In this document: piece by piece, positions 27,661-35,934 of the stretch | Numbering within the stretch: the first letter of the stretch is position 1 | Layout of the letters: every line of letters starts with the position of its first letter | Origin: Hyphomonadaceae bacterium | GTDB lineage: Bacteria > Pseudomonadota > Alphaproteobacteria > Caulobacterales > Aquidulcibacteraceae | NCBI GenBank assembly: GCA_016791445.1 | Contig: JAEUMP010000006.1 | Location: 1-64,000 of the forward strand | DNA length: 64,000 nt | Reading direction: 5' to 3' | The notes under the pieces: generated by a model | What the model was told of the DNA's origin: nothing | Databases searched by the model: none | What the model saw: the letters and a program-made list of their open reading frames with translations, nothing else | Translations under genes and position numbers: made by a program

Positions 27661-28860
27661 CTCCGGCTTTCCACGGTCGATCAGCCCTACTATAGCGTCG
27701 AGCGAGAAGTCTCCTTCTCATGCAGAAAATCGGATACCGCATTGTTTGGTCGGTCTCAACAAGCGCGCCCCCATCGTGGTCATGCGCTCATCCTCAACTA
27801 CACGGCGACGAGCTATCACTGGGGGTGCTATGCAACGTCGGTCGCGCTCCACAACGCGCTGACGGACGCGGGGTATGCTGTGATGACGGCTCCGGTCGAG
27901 GCGACGCACGCCATCACCACAACGCCGGGTTCGGCGGAGGATCTCCAGTCAGACTCATTCCAGATCGCGTTCGAGACTGGAAACGGCCTCCTCTGCCAGA
28001 TGATTCGTGATTGCGATGTCGTCGTCATCAACGGCGAAGGCACACTCCATCGCGACCACGCGGGTCCACGCAATCTGCTCGCGCTCGCCTACATCGCCGC
28101 CACGCGCTACGGCCGGCAGGTGCACATGGTGAACCATTCGTGCTTTCCAAACGGCGACGACGGCGTAGCTACCGATGAGGTCGAAGCACTCTATCGCCTC
28201 GCGCTCGGCGCGTGCGCCTCACGCGTGGCGCGGGAGCCACTGACGGTGGACCGATATCGGCGCTGGGGCCTTTCGGTCGAGCAGGGCTTCGACAGCCTTC
28301 CGGCATGGCTCGACACCTACATGCCGCGACTGCGACACAAGGCGCCGACGGACACGCGTATTCTCATCGCCGGTGGCGTGAGCTGGTATGAGGCTGTGTC
28401 GGAACACTTCGCCAAGGCGCTTCTTCAATTGGATCGAGCTGCCTCGATTTCCTTTCTCGGCGGCGCGTATCGACGCGAACCACCTGAAGACAAGCGCACG
28501 ATGGACGCCCTGAAGCCGCTCATGCCTCAGCTGACCTACACGGCGCCCGCTTCGGCAAACGACTGGTTGCGAGAGATCGCGGGCGCGACGCTGCTCGTCA
28601 CCGGACGCTTCCACCATGCGGTCGCCGCAGCCGCTCTCGGAACGCCCTTCGTGGCCATCGCAAGCAATACCCCCAAGACGAACGGCGTATGCCAGCTGCT
28701 CGGACTTCCCGCGCCTCTCGATCCGTATTCGGACTCACTTTCCGTACAGGTGGCTGGCGCGATCAGTGATGCAATGCGCGGAAGCGGCTTTCGCTCTTCA
28801 GCGGCCACACAGGCGAAAGTGCGCGCGCCGTCGAAAGTCAACTTCGTCTGGAGTCGTTGA
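27643..28860 (+). CDS. Polysaccharide pyruvyl transferase family protein
   Basis: About 405 residues. The domain starts at residue ~45 (HALILNYTATSYHWGCYATSVAL) and shows NGEGTLHRD, the C-lobe FLGGAYR and the signature TGRFHHAVAAAALGTPFVAIASNTPK. Known role: transfer of pyruvate from phosphoenolpyruvate onto sugars of exopolysaccharide, or a related glycosyltransferase-like activity. The true start is unsure: ATG 27574, ATG 27643 and TTG 27742 are all in frame. The first two overlap the start of the divergent gene, and none has a strong ribosome site. I chose 27643 as the later ATG; the TTG would remove the overlap entirely. Confidence 0.75.
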   Translation: MPVATHLRLSTVDQPYYSVEREVSFSCRKSDTALFGRSQQARPHRGHALILNYTATSYHWGCYATSVALHNALTDAGYAVMTAPVEATHAITTTPGSAEDLQSDSFQIAFETGNGLLCQMIRDCDVVVINGEGTLHRDHAGPRNLLALAYIAATRYGRQVHMVNHSCFPNGDDGVATDEVEALYRLALGACASRVAREPLTVDRYRRWGLSVEQGFDSLPAWLDTYMPRLRHKAPTDTRILIAGGVSWYEAVSEHFAKALLQLDRAASISFLGGAYRREPPEDKRTMDALKPLMPQLTYTAPASANDWLREIAGATLLVTGRFHHAVAAAALGTPFVAIASNTPKTNGVCQLLGLPAPLDPYSDSLSVQVAGAISDAMRGSGFRSSAATQAKVRAPSKVNFVWSR

Positions 28861-28898
28861 GCGCAGAGGGCCGCCCTACACGGGACGTTCGCGCCCCC

Positions 28899-29420
28899 TC
28901 AATAATGCCCCAGCCTGTCTTCCACCGCGTGGCCGCGGGCGGGGATGAGCATGGTGCGCAGGAAGGTGCATACTGTCTCGCCGCGCTGGTTCTTGCCGGT
29001 GGTGCGGATGGTCACGATGCCCTGCCCCGGGCGTGAGGCGCTCTCGCGCTTGGCGATCACCTCGCTCTCGGCATAGAGCGTGTCGCCGGCGAAGACGGGG
29101 GCGGTGAACTTCACCTCGTCCATGCCGAGATTGGCGATGGTCTTCTGGCTGCAGTCGGAGACGCTCATGCCGACGAGCAGCGAGAGCGTATAGGTGGAGA
29201 CGACGAGATTGCGCCCGAACTCGGTGCCCTTCGCGTACTCGGCATCGAAGTGCAGCGGGTGCGTGTTGAGCGTGAGCAGCGTGAAGAGGTGGTTGTCGTA
29301 CTCCGTCACCGTCTTGCCGGGGCGGTGCTCGTAGACGTCGCCGACGACGAAATCCTCGAAGTGGCGGCCGAACGTCTCGCGGTAGCGCTGCGGCCCGACC
29401 TGCTTCCAGTTCTGCACCAT
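28899..29420 (-). CDS. MaoC-family (R)-specific enoyl-CoA hydratase
   Basis: 173 residues, a single hotdog domain. The family's active-site helix is seen as FTLLTLNTHPLHFDAEYA at about 46-63. The usual GDxNPLH is changed to LNTHPLH, as in the beta-methylmalyl-/mesaconyl-CoA hydratase branch. VKFTAPVFAGDTLYAESEV at about 104-122 is also typical. Likely hydrates a short or branched enoyl-CoA, but mesaconyl-CoA activity is an inference. It stands between the pyruvyl transferase and the pectin locus with no clear link to either. ATG 29420 lies 91 bases from the pectate lyase stop. Confidence 0.85.
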   Translation of the reverse strand: MVQNWKQVGPQRYRETFGRHFEDFVVGDVYEHRPGKTVTEYDNHLFTLLTLNTHPLHFDAEYAKGTEFGRNLVVSTYTLSLLVGMSVSDCSQKTIANLGMDEVKFTAPVFAGDTLYAESEVIAKRESASRPGQGIVTIRTTGKNQRGETVCTFLRTMLIPARGHAVEDRLGHY

Positions 29421-29511
29421 GCCCGTTCCCCTGTGCCCGACGCCGGGTCGCCGGCGAGGAGACCGGTGTTCAAGCGCAAACCGGCGTCCGAGGGAACCCG
29501 GACGCGCCGGT

Positions 29512-30873
29512 TCAGGTGCCGCGGGCGCGGGCGCCGGTGTCGAGCGTGGAGGGCGAGAGCGGCTCCATCGTGTCGAGGTTCCAGAGCGCGGGGTCGAAGG
29601 CTTTGCGCGTCTCGCGCTGCACCGGATACCCGTTCACCTCCTGCTCGCTGTCGATGATGCGGCCCCGCCCCTCGGCGACGTCCGCGATCACCCGCACGTC
29701 ATGCGCGTCGCGATCCCACGGTCGCGCGCCCGCCTTCGCGAGCACCGCCCGCTGCACGTCCTGCGCGCGGATGGCGACGAGACCCGTCGGCCAGAGCGGC
29801 GGACGCGCCGCATCGATGATCCGCGCCGGCGCCGTCGTGTAGCGGCCGGTCATGGGCAGCGGCGCGCCGATCCAGTCGACGGCGATGTTGTCGCGCAGGT
29901 GCAAAAGCACATCGCCGTAGCCGCCGAGCATGAAGAAGGCGAGCCCCTGCGGCGTCGACGGACCTGCGCGCAGCACATTGCCGACGACCGACATCTGGCC
30001 GGTCTGGAAGGGTTTGTCGCCCCACTCCTCGGCCATGAGGTTGTAGTGGATCGCGCGCGGACCGGGATTGTAGATGAGATTGTTGACGATCGCGCCGCGC
30101 ACGCCGCCCTTGAAGAGCGGGCTGCGTTCGACGTTGTGCGCGTAGAGATTGCCGACGATCAGGATGTCGCTGACATTGTCGTGGATCAGCGAGCCCTTCG
30201 AGTGTTCGAACTTCGCGTGCGTGGAATGCGCGAGACCTTCGGCGAGAAGGTTGTTGCTGAAGGTGATGCGGTGCGAGGTGCCGGCGCGCCACTCGTCCGG
30301 CGTCGATCCCGTGAAGCGCGGGCCGGACGCGGAGAGGTTTTCATCCGTCGCCCAGGTGATCGAGCAATGGTCGATGATGACGTTGCGCGCCGCCACCGTG
30401 GCGATGCCGTCCTCGTCCCAGCCGCTCGACTTCGCCGCCCCTGCCTCGCCCGGACGGATGCGCAGGTGACGGATGACGACGTCGTGGGTCGCGATGTCCA
30501 TGCCGCCGCGAATGAGCGTGACGCCCGGCGAGGGGGCCGTCTGGCCGGCGATGGTGAGGAACGGCTCGCGGACGCGCAGGGTCTCGCGGCCGAGGTCAAT
30601 GACGCCGCCCACTTCGAAAACGACGATCCGCGGCCCCTTGGTCTCGATCGCCGCGCGCAGCGATCCCGGACCGGATCCCGCCAGTGTCGTGACCCGCAGG
30701 ATCTGCCCCCCTCGCCCGCCCGGGGTGGTCGCCGCCCACCCCTGCGCGCCCGGGAAGGCCAGCGGCGCGGCCAAGGCGGTCGCCGGCTGCGCCGACGCGG
30801 GGCCCGTGGCCGGGACGGCGGCGACGCAGAGGGCGGCGGCCGTCACAATTCCCAGTACTTTCAGAAGGTTCAT
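29512..30873 (-). CDS. Exported pectate lyase (PL1-like beta-helix), copy 1
   Basis: 453 residues. Signal peptide MNLLKVLGIVTAAALCVAAV...ASA with cleavage near residue 29. The body is a right-handed parallel beta-helix of the pectate lyase type: FPGAQGWAATTPGGRGG, GSLRAAIETKGPRIVVFEVGGVID, VTIRGG-like turns, VIIDHCSITWATDENLS (calcium-binding region) and SHRITFSNNLLAEGL. Cleaves polygalacturonate by beta-elimination outside the cytoplasm, giving 4,5-unsaturated oligogalacturonates. It heads the left edge of the pectin locus, and two repressor-type operator copies lie 80-120 bases upstream. A paralogue with the same fold is at 38994. Confidence 0.88.
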   Translation of the reverse strand: MNLLKVLGIVTAAALCVAAVPATGPASAQPATALAAPLAFPGAQGWAATTPGGRGGQILRVTTLAGSGPGSLRAAIETKGPRIVVFEVGGVIDLGRETLRVREPFLTIAGQTAPSPGVTLIRGGMDIATHDVVIRHLRIRPGEAGAAKSSGWDEDGIATVAARNVIIDHCSITWATDENLSASGPRFTGSTPDEWRAGTSHRITFSNNLLAEGLAHSTHAKFEHSKGSLIHDNVSDILIVGNLYAHNVERSPLFKGGVRGAIVNNLIYNPGPRAIHYNLMAEEWGDKPFQTGQMSVVGNVLRAGPSTPQGLAFFMLGGYGDVLLHLRDNIAVDWIGAPLPMTGRYTTAPARIIDAARPPLWPTGLVAIRAQDVQRAVLAKAGARPWDRDAHDVRVIADVAEGRGRIIDSEQEVNGYPVQRETRKAFDPALWNLDTMEPLSPSTLDTGARARGT

Positions 30874-30953
30874 CGGACCTCACTCCCTCCGGGCGCCGTG
30901 TCGGACCATTGTGTCGCCGACGCCTCAATGACCCGCCATTCGATTGTTTGCAG

Positions 30954-30994
30954 CCAAACCGGTGAAAGGCGAATTGTAAATGACACCGGTTTCC
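30954..30994. promoter_or_regulatory. Two operator copies between pectate lyase 1 and the FAH gene
   Basis: Site 30981-30994 reads tgacaccggtttcc, identical to the reverse complement of the site before kduI. A weaker copy, ccaaaccggtgaaa, lies at 30954-30967 with the same accggt core. Both sit in the 210-base gap between divergent genes, so a single repressor could control both directions. Confidence 0.7.
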
Positions 30995-31083
30995 TATAGC
31001 ACTGGTCCGGTCGGGAAGGGTAGCCCCTGCCCGGCCAACGCGATCGCCGCCAACGGCGACCGGATCAGAACGGGGAGCGGAGC

Positions 31084-31926
31084 GTGAACGACGGAAGCGG
31101 GCGAGCAGCGGCGACAGCAGGACGCTTCGTGGCCGCGCGTCTCCAGGGCGCTGCGCTGCCCGAGTATCCCGGCGCCCCGCCGCAATCGCTCGATGAAGCC
31201 TATGCGATCCAGGACGCCGCGATCGACCTCTGGCCCGACGACATCGCTGGCTGGAAAATCGGTCTGATCCAGCCGGCCTTCCGCGCGGCCTTCGGCGCCG
31301 AACGCATCGCCGGCCCGATCTTCGGCGCGGACACGACTTTGGCTTCCGGCGACGCCCCCGTAGACCTCCCGGTCTTCGCCGGAGGTTTCGCCGCCATCGA
31401 AGCGGAGTTCGTCATCCGCATCGCCGCCGACGCGCCCGCAGACCGCCTTGACTGGACGCTCGAAGATGCGGCGACATTGATCGGCGCCGTGCATGTCGGC
31501 ATCGAAAGCGCAGGCAGCCCGTTCCCGGAGATCAACGATCACGGACCGGCCGTGACGGCGTCCGACTTCGGCAACAATGCGGGCCTTGTAGTTGGCGGGG
31601 CGCTGGCCGACTGGGACGTCACGGCGCTCAAGCGCTTCGTCGCGGAAACCTGGATCAATGGCGCGTGCGTCGGCAAGGGCGACGCCAGCATGATTCCCGG
31701 CGGTCCGGTCGCCGCGCTTGCCTTCGTGCTCGGCGTGACCGCGCGTCGCGGACGCCCGCTGCGCAAGGGACAATGGATATCGACCGGCGCCGTCACCGGC
31801 GTTCACGCCATTCGCATCGGCGAGATCGCGTTCGCGAAATTCGCCGGTCAAACCGTGCATTGCCGCGCCGTGCGCGCGGAACCGAGAACACCCGACCAGG
31901 ACACAAGACGCCAGACATCACGCTGA
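31084..31926 (+). CDS. 2-keto-4-pentenoate hydratase-like FAH-fold enzyme
   Basis: 280 residues from GTG 31084, with GGGGAGCGGAGC directly upstream. The fumarylacetoacetase-type fold is evident from DIAGWKIGL at about 55-63, the metal-binding ExE in AIEAEFVI at about 104-111, and DFGNNAGLVVGG at about 160-171. The family includes 2-hydroxypenta-2,4-dienoate hydratase and various 2-keto acid hydrolases, isomerases and decarboxylases. It is the first gene of a run with a hexuronate-type transporter and KDG kinase, under a shared operator. An activity on a 2-keto-3-deoxy sugar acid from pectin is therefore more likely than aromatic catabolism, but this is inference. Confidence 0.8.
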   Translation: MNDGSGRAAATAGRFVAARLQGAALPEYPGAPPQSLDEAYAIQDAAIDLWPDDIAGWKIGLIQPAFRAAFGAERIAGPIFGADTTLASGDAPVDLPVFAGGFAAIEAEFVIRIAADAPADRLDWTLEDAATLIGAVHVGIESAGSPFPEINDHGPAVTASDFGNNAGLVVGGALADWDVTALKRFVAETWINGACVGKGDASMIPGGPVAALAFVLGVTARRGRPLRKGQWISTGAVTGVHAIRIGEIAFAKFAGQTVHCRAVRAEPRTPDQDTRRQTSR

Positions 31927-31972
31927 TACACAGCCAACAGACGGCGCCGCAGAGCGTCGCGGGAGGAACCAT

Positions 31973-33271
31973 ATGACGACCGACAACGTGACGCCGCAAG
32001 CAGCGGCCGCGCCCGTCGCTGCAGGCAAATATCGATGGGTCGTCGTTGCGCTGCTGTTCGTGGCGATGGTCATCAACTATGTCGACCGGCAGATGATCGG
32101 CTTCCTGAAGCCGGACTACCTGCAGCCGGAATTCGGCTGGAGCGAACGCGACTACGCCGACATCGTCTTCTGGTTCCAGGCGTCCTACGCGGTCGCGTAC
32201 CTTCTGTTCGGACGCATCATCGACAAGATCGGCGCCAAGTGGGGCTTCGCCGCAGCTTTCACCATCTGGACGGTCGCGCATATCGCACACGCGGGCGCGC
32301 GCACGCTGACACACTTCTTCCTCGTACGCATGTTGCTCGGCATCGGCGAGGGCGGCGCATTTCCCGGCGGCATCAAGGCCGTCGCGGACTGGTTCCCCAA
32401 GAAGGAGCGCGCCTTCGCCACCGGTATCTTCAATGCTGGCACCAATATCGGCGCTATCGTGACCCCGCTCGTCGTCCCTTTCATCGTCGTCGATCTCGCC
32501 ATGGGATGGCGCGCGAGCTTCGTGATCATCGGCGTTGCGACACTGCTTTGGCTGCCGGCGTGGCTCATGCTCTACAGCCACCCTCGCAAGAACAAGAACG
32601 TCACGCCGCAGGAACTGGCGTGGATCGAAAGCGATCCGCCGGATACGGTCACCAAGGTCAGTTGGGCGAAGGTGCTGCGGCAGAAAGAGACTTGGGCCTA
32701 CGCCATCGGCAAGTTCCTCATCGATCCGATCTGGTGGTTCTTCCTGTTCTGGCTGCCCGATTTTCTCGGCAAGAATTACGGCCTCGACATCAAGACCTTC
32801 GGACCGCCGATCATCGCGATCTACCTGATCTCCGACGTCGGCAGCATCGGCGGCGGGTACATCTCCTCCTTCTTCCTGAAGCGCGGCATGAGCCTTCATG
32901 CGGCGCGCAAGACGGCGATGCTGCTCTGCGCATTGTGCGCCCTGCCTGTGATCTTCGCGGCGGAGGCCTCGAACATGTGGGTCGCCGTGCTCATCATCGG
33001 CCTGGCGACGGCGGCGCACCAAGGCTTCTCGGCCAATCTCTACACCCTGCCCAGCGACGTCTTCCCGCGTTCCGCGGTCGGCACGGTCGTTGGCATCGGC
33101 GGGATGCTGGGCGGGATCGGCGGGATGCTGTTCGCGAAGTATGTGGGCGAGGTGCTAGAGACCATCGGCAGCTACACGCCGATCTTCATCGTCGCGGGTT
33201 CGGTGTATCTCATCGCGCTGCTGGTGGTGCACCTGCTGTCGCCGCGCTATGAACCCGCCAAGGTCGAATGA
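31973..33271 (+). CDS. exuT: MFS transporter, hexuronate (ExuT/ACS family) type
   Basis: 432 residues with 12 predicted membrane helices. Anion:cation symporter family marks: MVINYVDRQMIGFL in helix 1, FGRIIDKIGAKWGF in the 2-3 loop, LLGIGEGGAFPGGIKAVADWFPKKERAFATGIFNAG in helices 4-5 (located at about 118-153), and a C-half that mirrors it. Likely imports galacturonate or short unsaturated uronates with protons. Good ribosome site GGGAGGAACC before ATG 31973. Its last codon overlaps the kdgK start (ATGA), so transport and phosphorylation are coupled. Confidence 0.88.
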   Translation: MTTDNVTPQAAAAPVAAGKYRWVVVALLFVAMVINYVDRQMIGFLKPDYLQPEFGWSERDYADIVFWFQASYAVAYLLFGRIIDKIGAKWGFAAAFTIWTVAHIAHAGARTLTHFFLVRMLLGIGEGGAFPGGIKAVADWFPKKERAFATGIFNAGTNIGAIVTPLVVPFIVVDLAMGWRASFVIIGVATLLWLPAWLMLYSHPRKNKNVTPQELAWIESDPPDTVTKVSWAKVLRQKETWAYAIGKFLIDPIWWFFLFWLPDFLGKNYGLDIKTFGPPIIAIYLISDVGSIGGGYISSFFLKRGMSLHAARKTAMLLCALCALPVIFAAEASNMWVAVLIIGLATAAHQGFSANLYTLPSDVFPRSAVGTVVGIGGMLGGIGGMLFAKYVGEVLETIGSYTPIFIVAGSVYLIALLVVHLLSPRYEPAKVE

Positions 33272-34290
33272 GCGCATCCCACATCCTCTGCTTCGGCGAA
33301 CTGCTGCTGCGTCTGTCGGCGCCGGCGGGTGAAAAGCTGCTGCAATCTGCACGGCTCGATGTCGTCGTCGGCGGCGCAGAGGCGAATGTCGCGGCATGTC
33401 TGGCGCAGCTCGGTCACGCCGCCGCGATGGTGAGCTTCGTGCCCGACAATGCGCTCGGACATGCGGCGCGCAGCGAACTGCGGCGACACGGCGTGGATGT
33501 TGCCGGTGTGCAGGTTTCGGAGGCCGGGCGAATGGGCCTCTACTTCCTCGCGCCCGGCGCCGTTCTGAGAACATCGGAAGTGCTCTACGACCGGCAGGGT
33601 TCGACATTCGCCCTCGCCGCTCCTGACGCGATCGACTGGACGTCGCGTTTGCGGGACGCCAGCTGGCTGCATCTTTCCGGCGTAACGCCCGCCATCGGCG
33701 CCAATGCGGCGGCGGCGGCGGTGCGCGCAGCGGAAGCAGCGACACTCGCCGGCGTACCGGTCTCCTTCGACGGCAATTATCGCGGCAAGCTCTGGGCGCT
33801 GTGGAACGGCGACGGACCGGGCGTATTGCACACCCTGCTTTCGCACACCGCTCTTGCCTTTGCGGACGAGCGCGACATCGCTCTCGTCCTCAAGAAGGAC
33901 TTCGGCGGCGACACGCCGATGGAGAGACGCCGCCGCGCCGCCGAGGCCGCCTTTGCGGCGTTTCCCCAGCTGCAGCGCATCGCGTCGACGATTCGAGACG
34001 TGCATGGACCGGACGATCACACCCTGACCGGCACGCTGATCACACGCGACGGCGCGTTCACGACGCGCCCCTTCCGGCTGTCGCGCATCGTCGATCGCAT
34101 AGGCGGCGGCGACGCTTTCGCGGCGGGCTTGTTGTGTGGACTCTGTGAAGGCAAAGACGACCGGACCGCGCTGGAACTCGCCATGGCGTGTGCGTGTCTG
34201 AAGCACGGTGTCTTCGGCGACTTTCATCAGGTGACACGCACCGAACTCGATGACGTCCTGGCCGGCGGCGGCGGCGACGTGCGACGCTAG
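33268..34290 (+). CDS. kdgK: 2-dehydro-3-deoxygluconokinase (PfkB family)
   Basis: 340 residues. PfkB sugar kinase with the N-terminal GELLLRLSAP segment, GGAEANVAACLAQLGH at about 34-49, and a C-terminal anion-hole and base motif in RIGGGDAFAAGLL near 276-288. Within a pectin locus the expected reaction is ATP plus 2-keto-3-deoxygluconate to KDPG. The next enzyme, KDPG aldolase, is not in the window. Start ATG 33268 overlaps the transporter stop. The stop TAG shares CTAG with the convergent esterase gene. Confidence 0.9.
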   Translation: MSASHILCFGELLLRLSAPAGEKLLQSARLDVVVGGAEANVAACLAQLGHAAAMVSFVPDNALGHAARSELRRHGVDVAGVQVSEAGRMGLYFLAPGAVLRTSEVLYDRQGSTFALAAPDAIDWTSRLRDASWLHLSGVTPAIGANAAAAAVRAAEAATLAGVPVSFDGNYRGKLWALWNGDGPGVLHTLLSHTALAFADERDIALVLKKDFGGDTPMERRRRAAEAAFAAFPQLQRIASTIRDVHGPDDHTLTGTLITRDGAFTTRPFRLSRIVDRIGGGDAFAAGLLCGLCEGKDDRTALELAMACACLKHGVFGDFHQVTRTELDDVLAGGGGDVRR

Positions 34291-35864
34291 TACGTGCCCC
34301 GCTGGATATAGGGGACCTTCGCAAACAAGCGCCGTTCAGCGCCTCGCGGATCGAAGCCAAGCCGCGGCGCGAGATCGAGCATCATCGTGGCGCGCTCGGG
34401 CAGTGTGTAGCGCGCCCAGTCTGCAACGCCGGACACGCGCGGCGTTCCAGTCATTGCGAAAGAGAGCAGCATTCCGCTCATGAGCGACGCCATGCGCCGC
34501 GCCTCCGCGCCGCCTCCCGCATAGTTCGCCGACGATGCAACACCGACGGTATCGAAGGCGAGAGGAATGTCGATCGTGTGCGGCGCGCCCCACTTCCCGC
34601 CGTCGACCGGCGAACGCCAGTCGAGTTGATACATGTGAACCGGCGCGCCTTGCGCAGCGCGCAACTCCGCCTCGATCAGCGCTGCACGCCAGGAACGACC
34701 CGCCGTCGTTGCGGCGAAGAAGAGATCCGGCGGCGAGATGCCCGGATGGAGATCGCGGTAGGTCTTGATGACAAGCGCAACGTCGATGTCGACAAACAGC
34801 GCCGGCGCGAGGCGTGCCGCAAGATCGTCCCATGTCAAGTCAAACAGGGACGGATCGGAGCGCCCATTGAGGCCGCGCGTTTCATCCCGCGTATTGCCGA
34901 TGATCATTGGTATGGACGCGCCCTGCGGCGGAGCGTCGGGATAAAAGGGATGGCGTGACAACACCGTCTCATCCAGCACCGGGCCGAAATAAATCGTGGA
35001 TCTCGCCATCGAGGGATCGGCGGCGCGCGTCGCGTCAACGAGACGTTCGACCGGAAGCGCGCGCAGCGCGGCCACGTCTCCCTGCTTCACGCCCAGCGCG
35101 GCGAAGACGGCCCGCGCGCGGGCTTGTGCTGCCCGTGGCCCCTGCACCGTGATCTGCTGTCCGCTCATCGTAAGCACGCGATGAAAAAGGCCGCGCGTCG
35201 CGTCCGTCGCAAGCAGCGTTACGATCTTCGCGCCGCCACCCGATTGGCCGAAGACGGTGACATTTCCCGCAGCGCCGCCGAAGGCGCCGATATTGTCGCG
35301 CACCCATTGCAGCGCCAGAACGACATCCGTGATGCCGACATTTCCAGACCCGGCAAACGCGGGCGCAACGCCGTCCAGATGCAGGTGCCCGAAAATGTTC
35401 AGGCGATGATTGAGTGTCACGACGACGACATCGCCTTGCGCGGCCAGGCGCGCGCCATCGGTCAGCGGGTGCCCGCCGGACCCTGAACTGTATTCGCCGC
35501 CGTGCACATAGACGAGCACCGGCCGGCGTGCGTGCGCATCGGCGCCCGGCGTCCAGATGTTGAGCCGCAAACAGTCTTCCGACATCGACTCATCGAGGGC
35601 GCGCTGCGGGCAAGCATCACCGAAACGCGTCGCCGGCCGGATATCGCGCCACGGCGCCGGGGGCACGGCCCGCTGAAAGCGCCGCTGTCGCGTGTCCGCG
35701 CCGTAGGGAACGCCGAGGAAGATTTCGATCCCGTCGCCTCGTCTGCCCTGCACGCGTCCGTGCCTCGTTGCGACGACAGGATCGCTGCGCCGCCCCGCAG
35801 CGTGCGCCGCCATGGTCGGCCACGCCGCCGCAGCACCGGCGATGAAGGTTCGTCGGATAATCAT
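34287..35864 (-). CDS. Carboxylesterase/lipase type B, Tat-exported
   Basis: 525 residues. N-terminus MIIRRTFIAGAAAAWPTMAAHA carries a twin-arginine motif (RRTFI), so export of the folded enzyme is predicted. Type-B esterase blocks: FLGVPYG near 48, EDCLRLNIWTP near 98, the oxyanion VYVHGGEYSSGS near 116, and the nucleophile elbow FGQSGGGAKI near 198 (GxSxG, with Gln instead of the more usual Glu). Placed between kdgK and the TonB receptor inside the pectin locus, it is a candidate for removing methyl, acetyl or feruloyl esters from pectin before lyase attack. It is not of the CE8 or CE12 type, so the substrate is inferred. Confidence 0.87.
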   Translation of the reverse strand: MIIRRTFIAGAAAAWPTMAAHAAGRRSDPVVATRHGRVQGRRGDGIEIFLGVPYGADTRQRRFQRAVPPAPWRDIRPATRFGDACPQRALDESMSEDCLRLNIWTPGADAHARRPVLVYVHGGEYSSGSGGHPLTDGARLAAQGDVVVVTLNHRLNIFGHLHLDGVAPAFAGSGNVGITDVVLALQWVRDNIGAFGGAAGNVTVFGQSGGGAKIVTLLATDATRGLFHRVLTMSGQQITVQGPRAAQARARAVFAALGVKQGDVAALRALPVERLVDATRAADPSMARSTIYFGPVLDETVLSRHPFYPDAPPQGASIPMIIGNTRDETRGLNGRSDPSLFDLTWDDLAARLAPALFVDIDVALVIKTYRDLHPGISPPDLFFAATTAGRSWRAALIEAELRAAQGAPVHMYQLDWRSPVDGGKWGAPHTIDIPLAFDTVGVASSANYAGGGAEARRMASLMSGMLLSFAMTGTPRVSGVADWARYTLPERATMMLDLAPRLGFDPRGAERRLFAKVPYIQRGTY

Positions 35865-35934
35865 GTCGCGAAAAAGAACGGCGCCGCACCGAAGTGCGAC
35901 GCCGCAGCATCAGGAGGAATGATGCAGAATAGGA

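Noticed and set aside
29458..29471. Possible operator copy ggagaccggtgttc upstream of the MaoC gene
   Set aside because: Four of 14 positions differ from the palindrome, only the core accggt is kept, and the gene is not clearly part of pectin use.
32417..32430. accggt core inside the MFS transporter gene
   Set aside because: Within coding sequence and lacks the flanking TGAC/GTCA arms.
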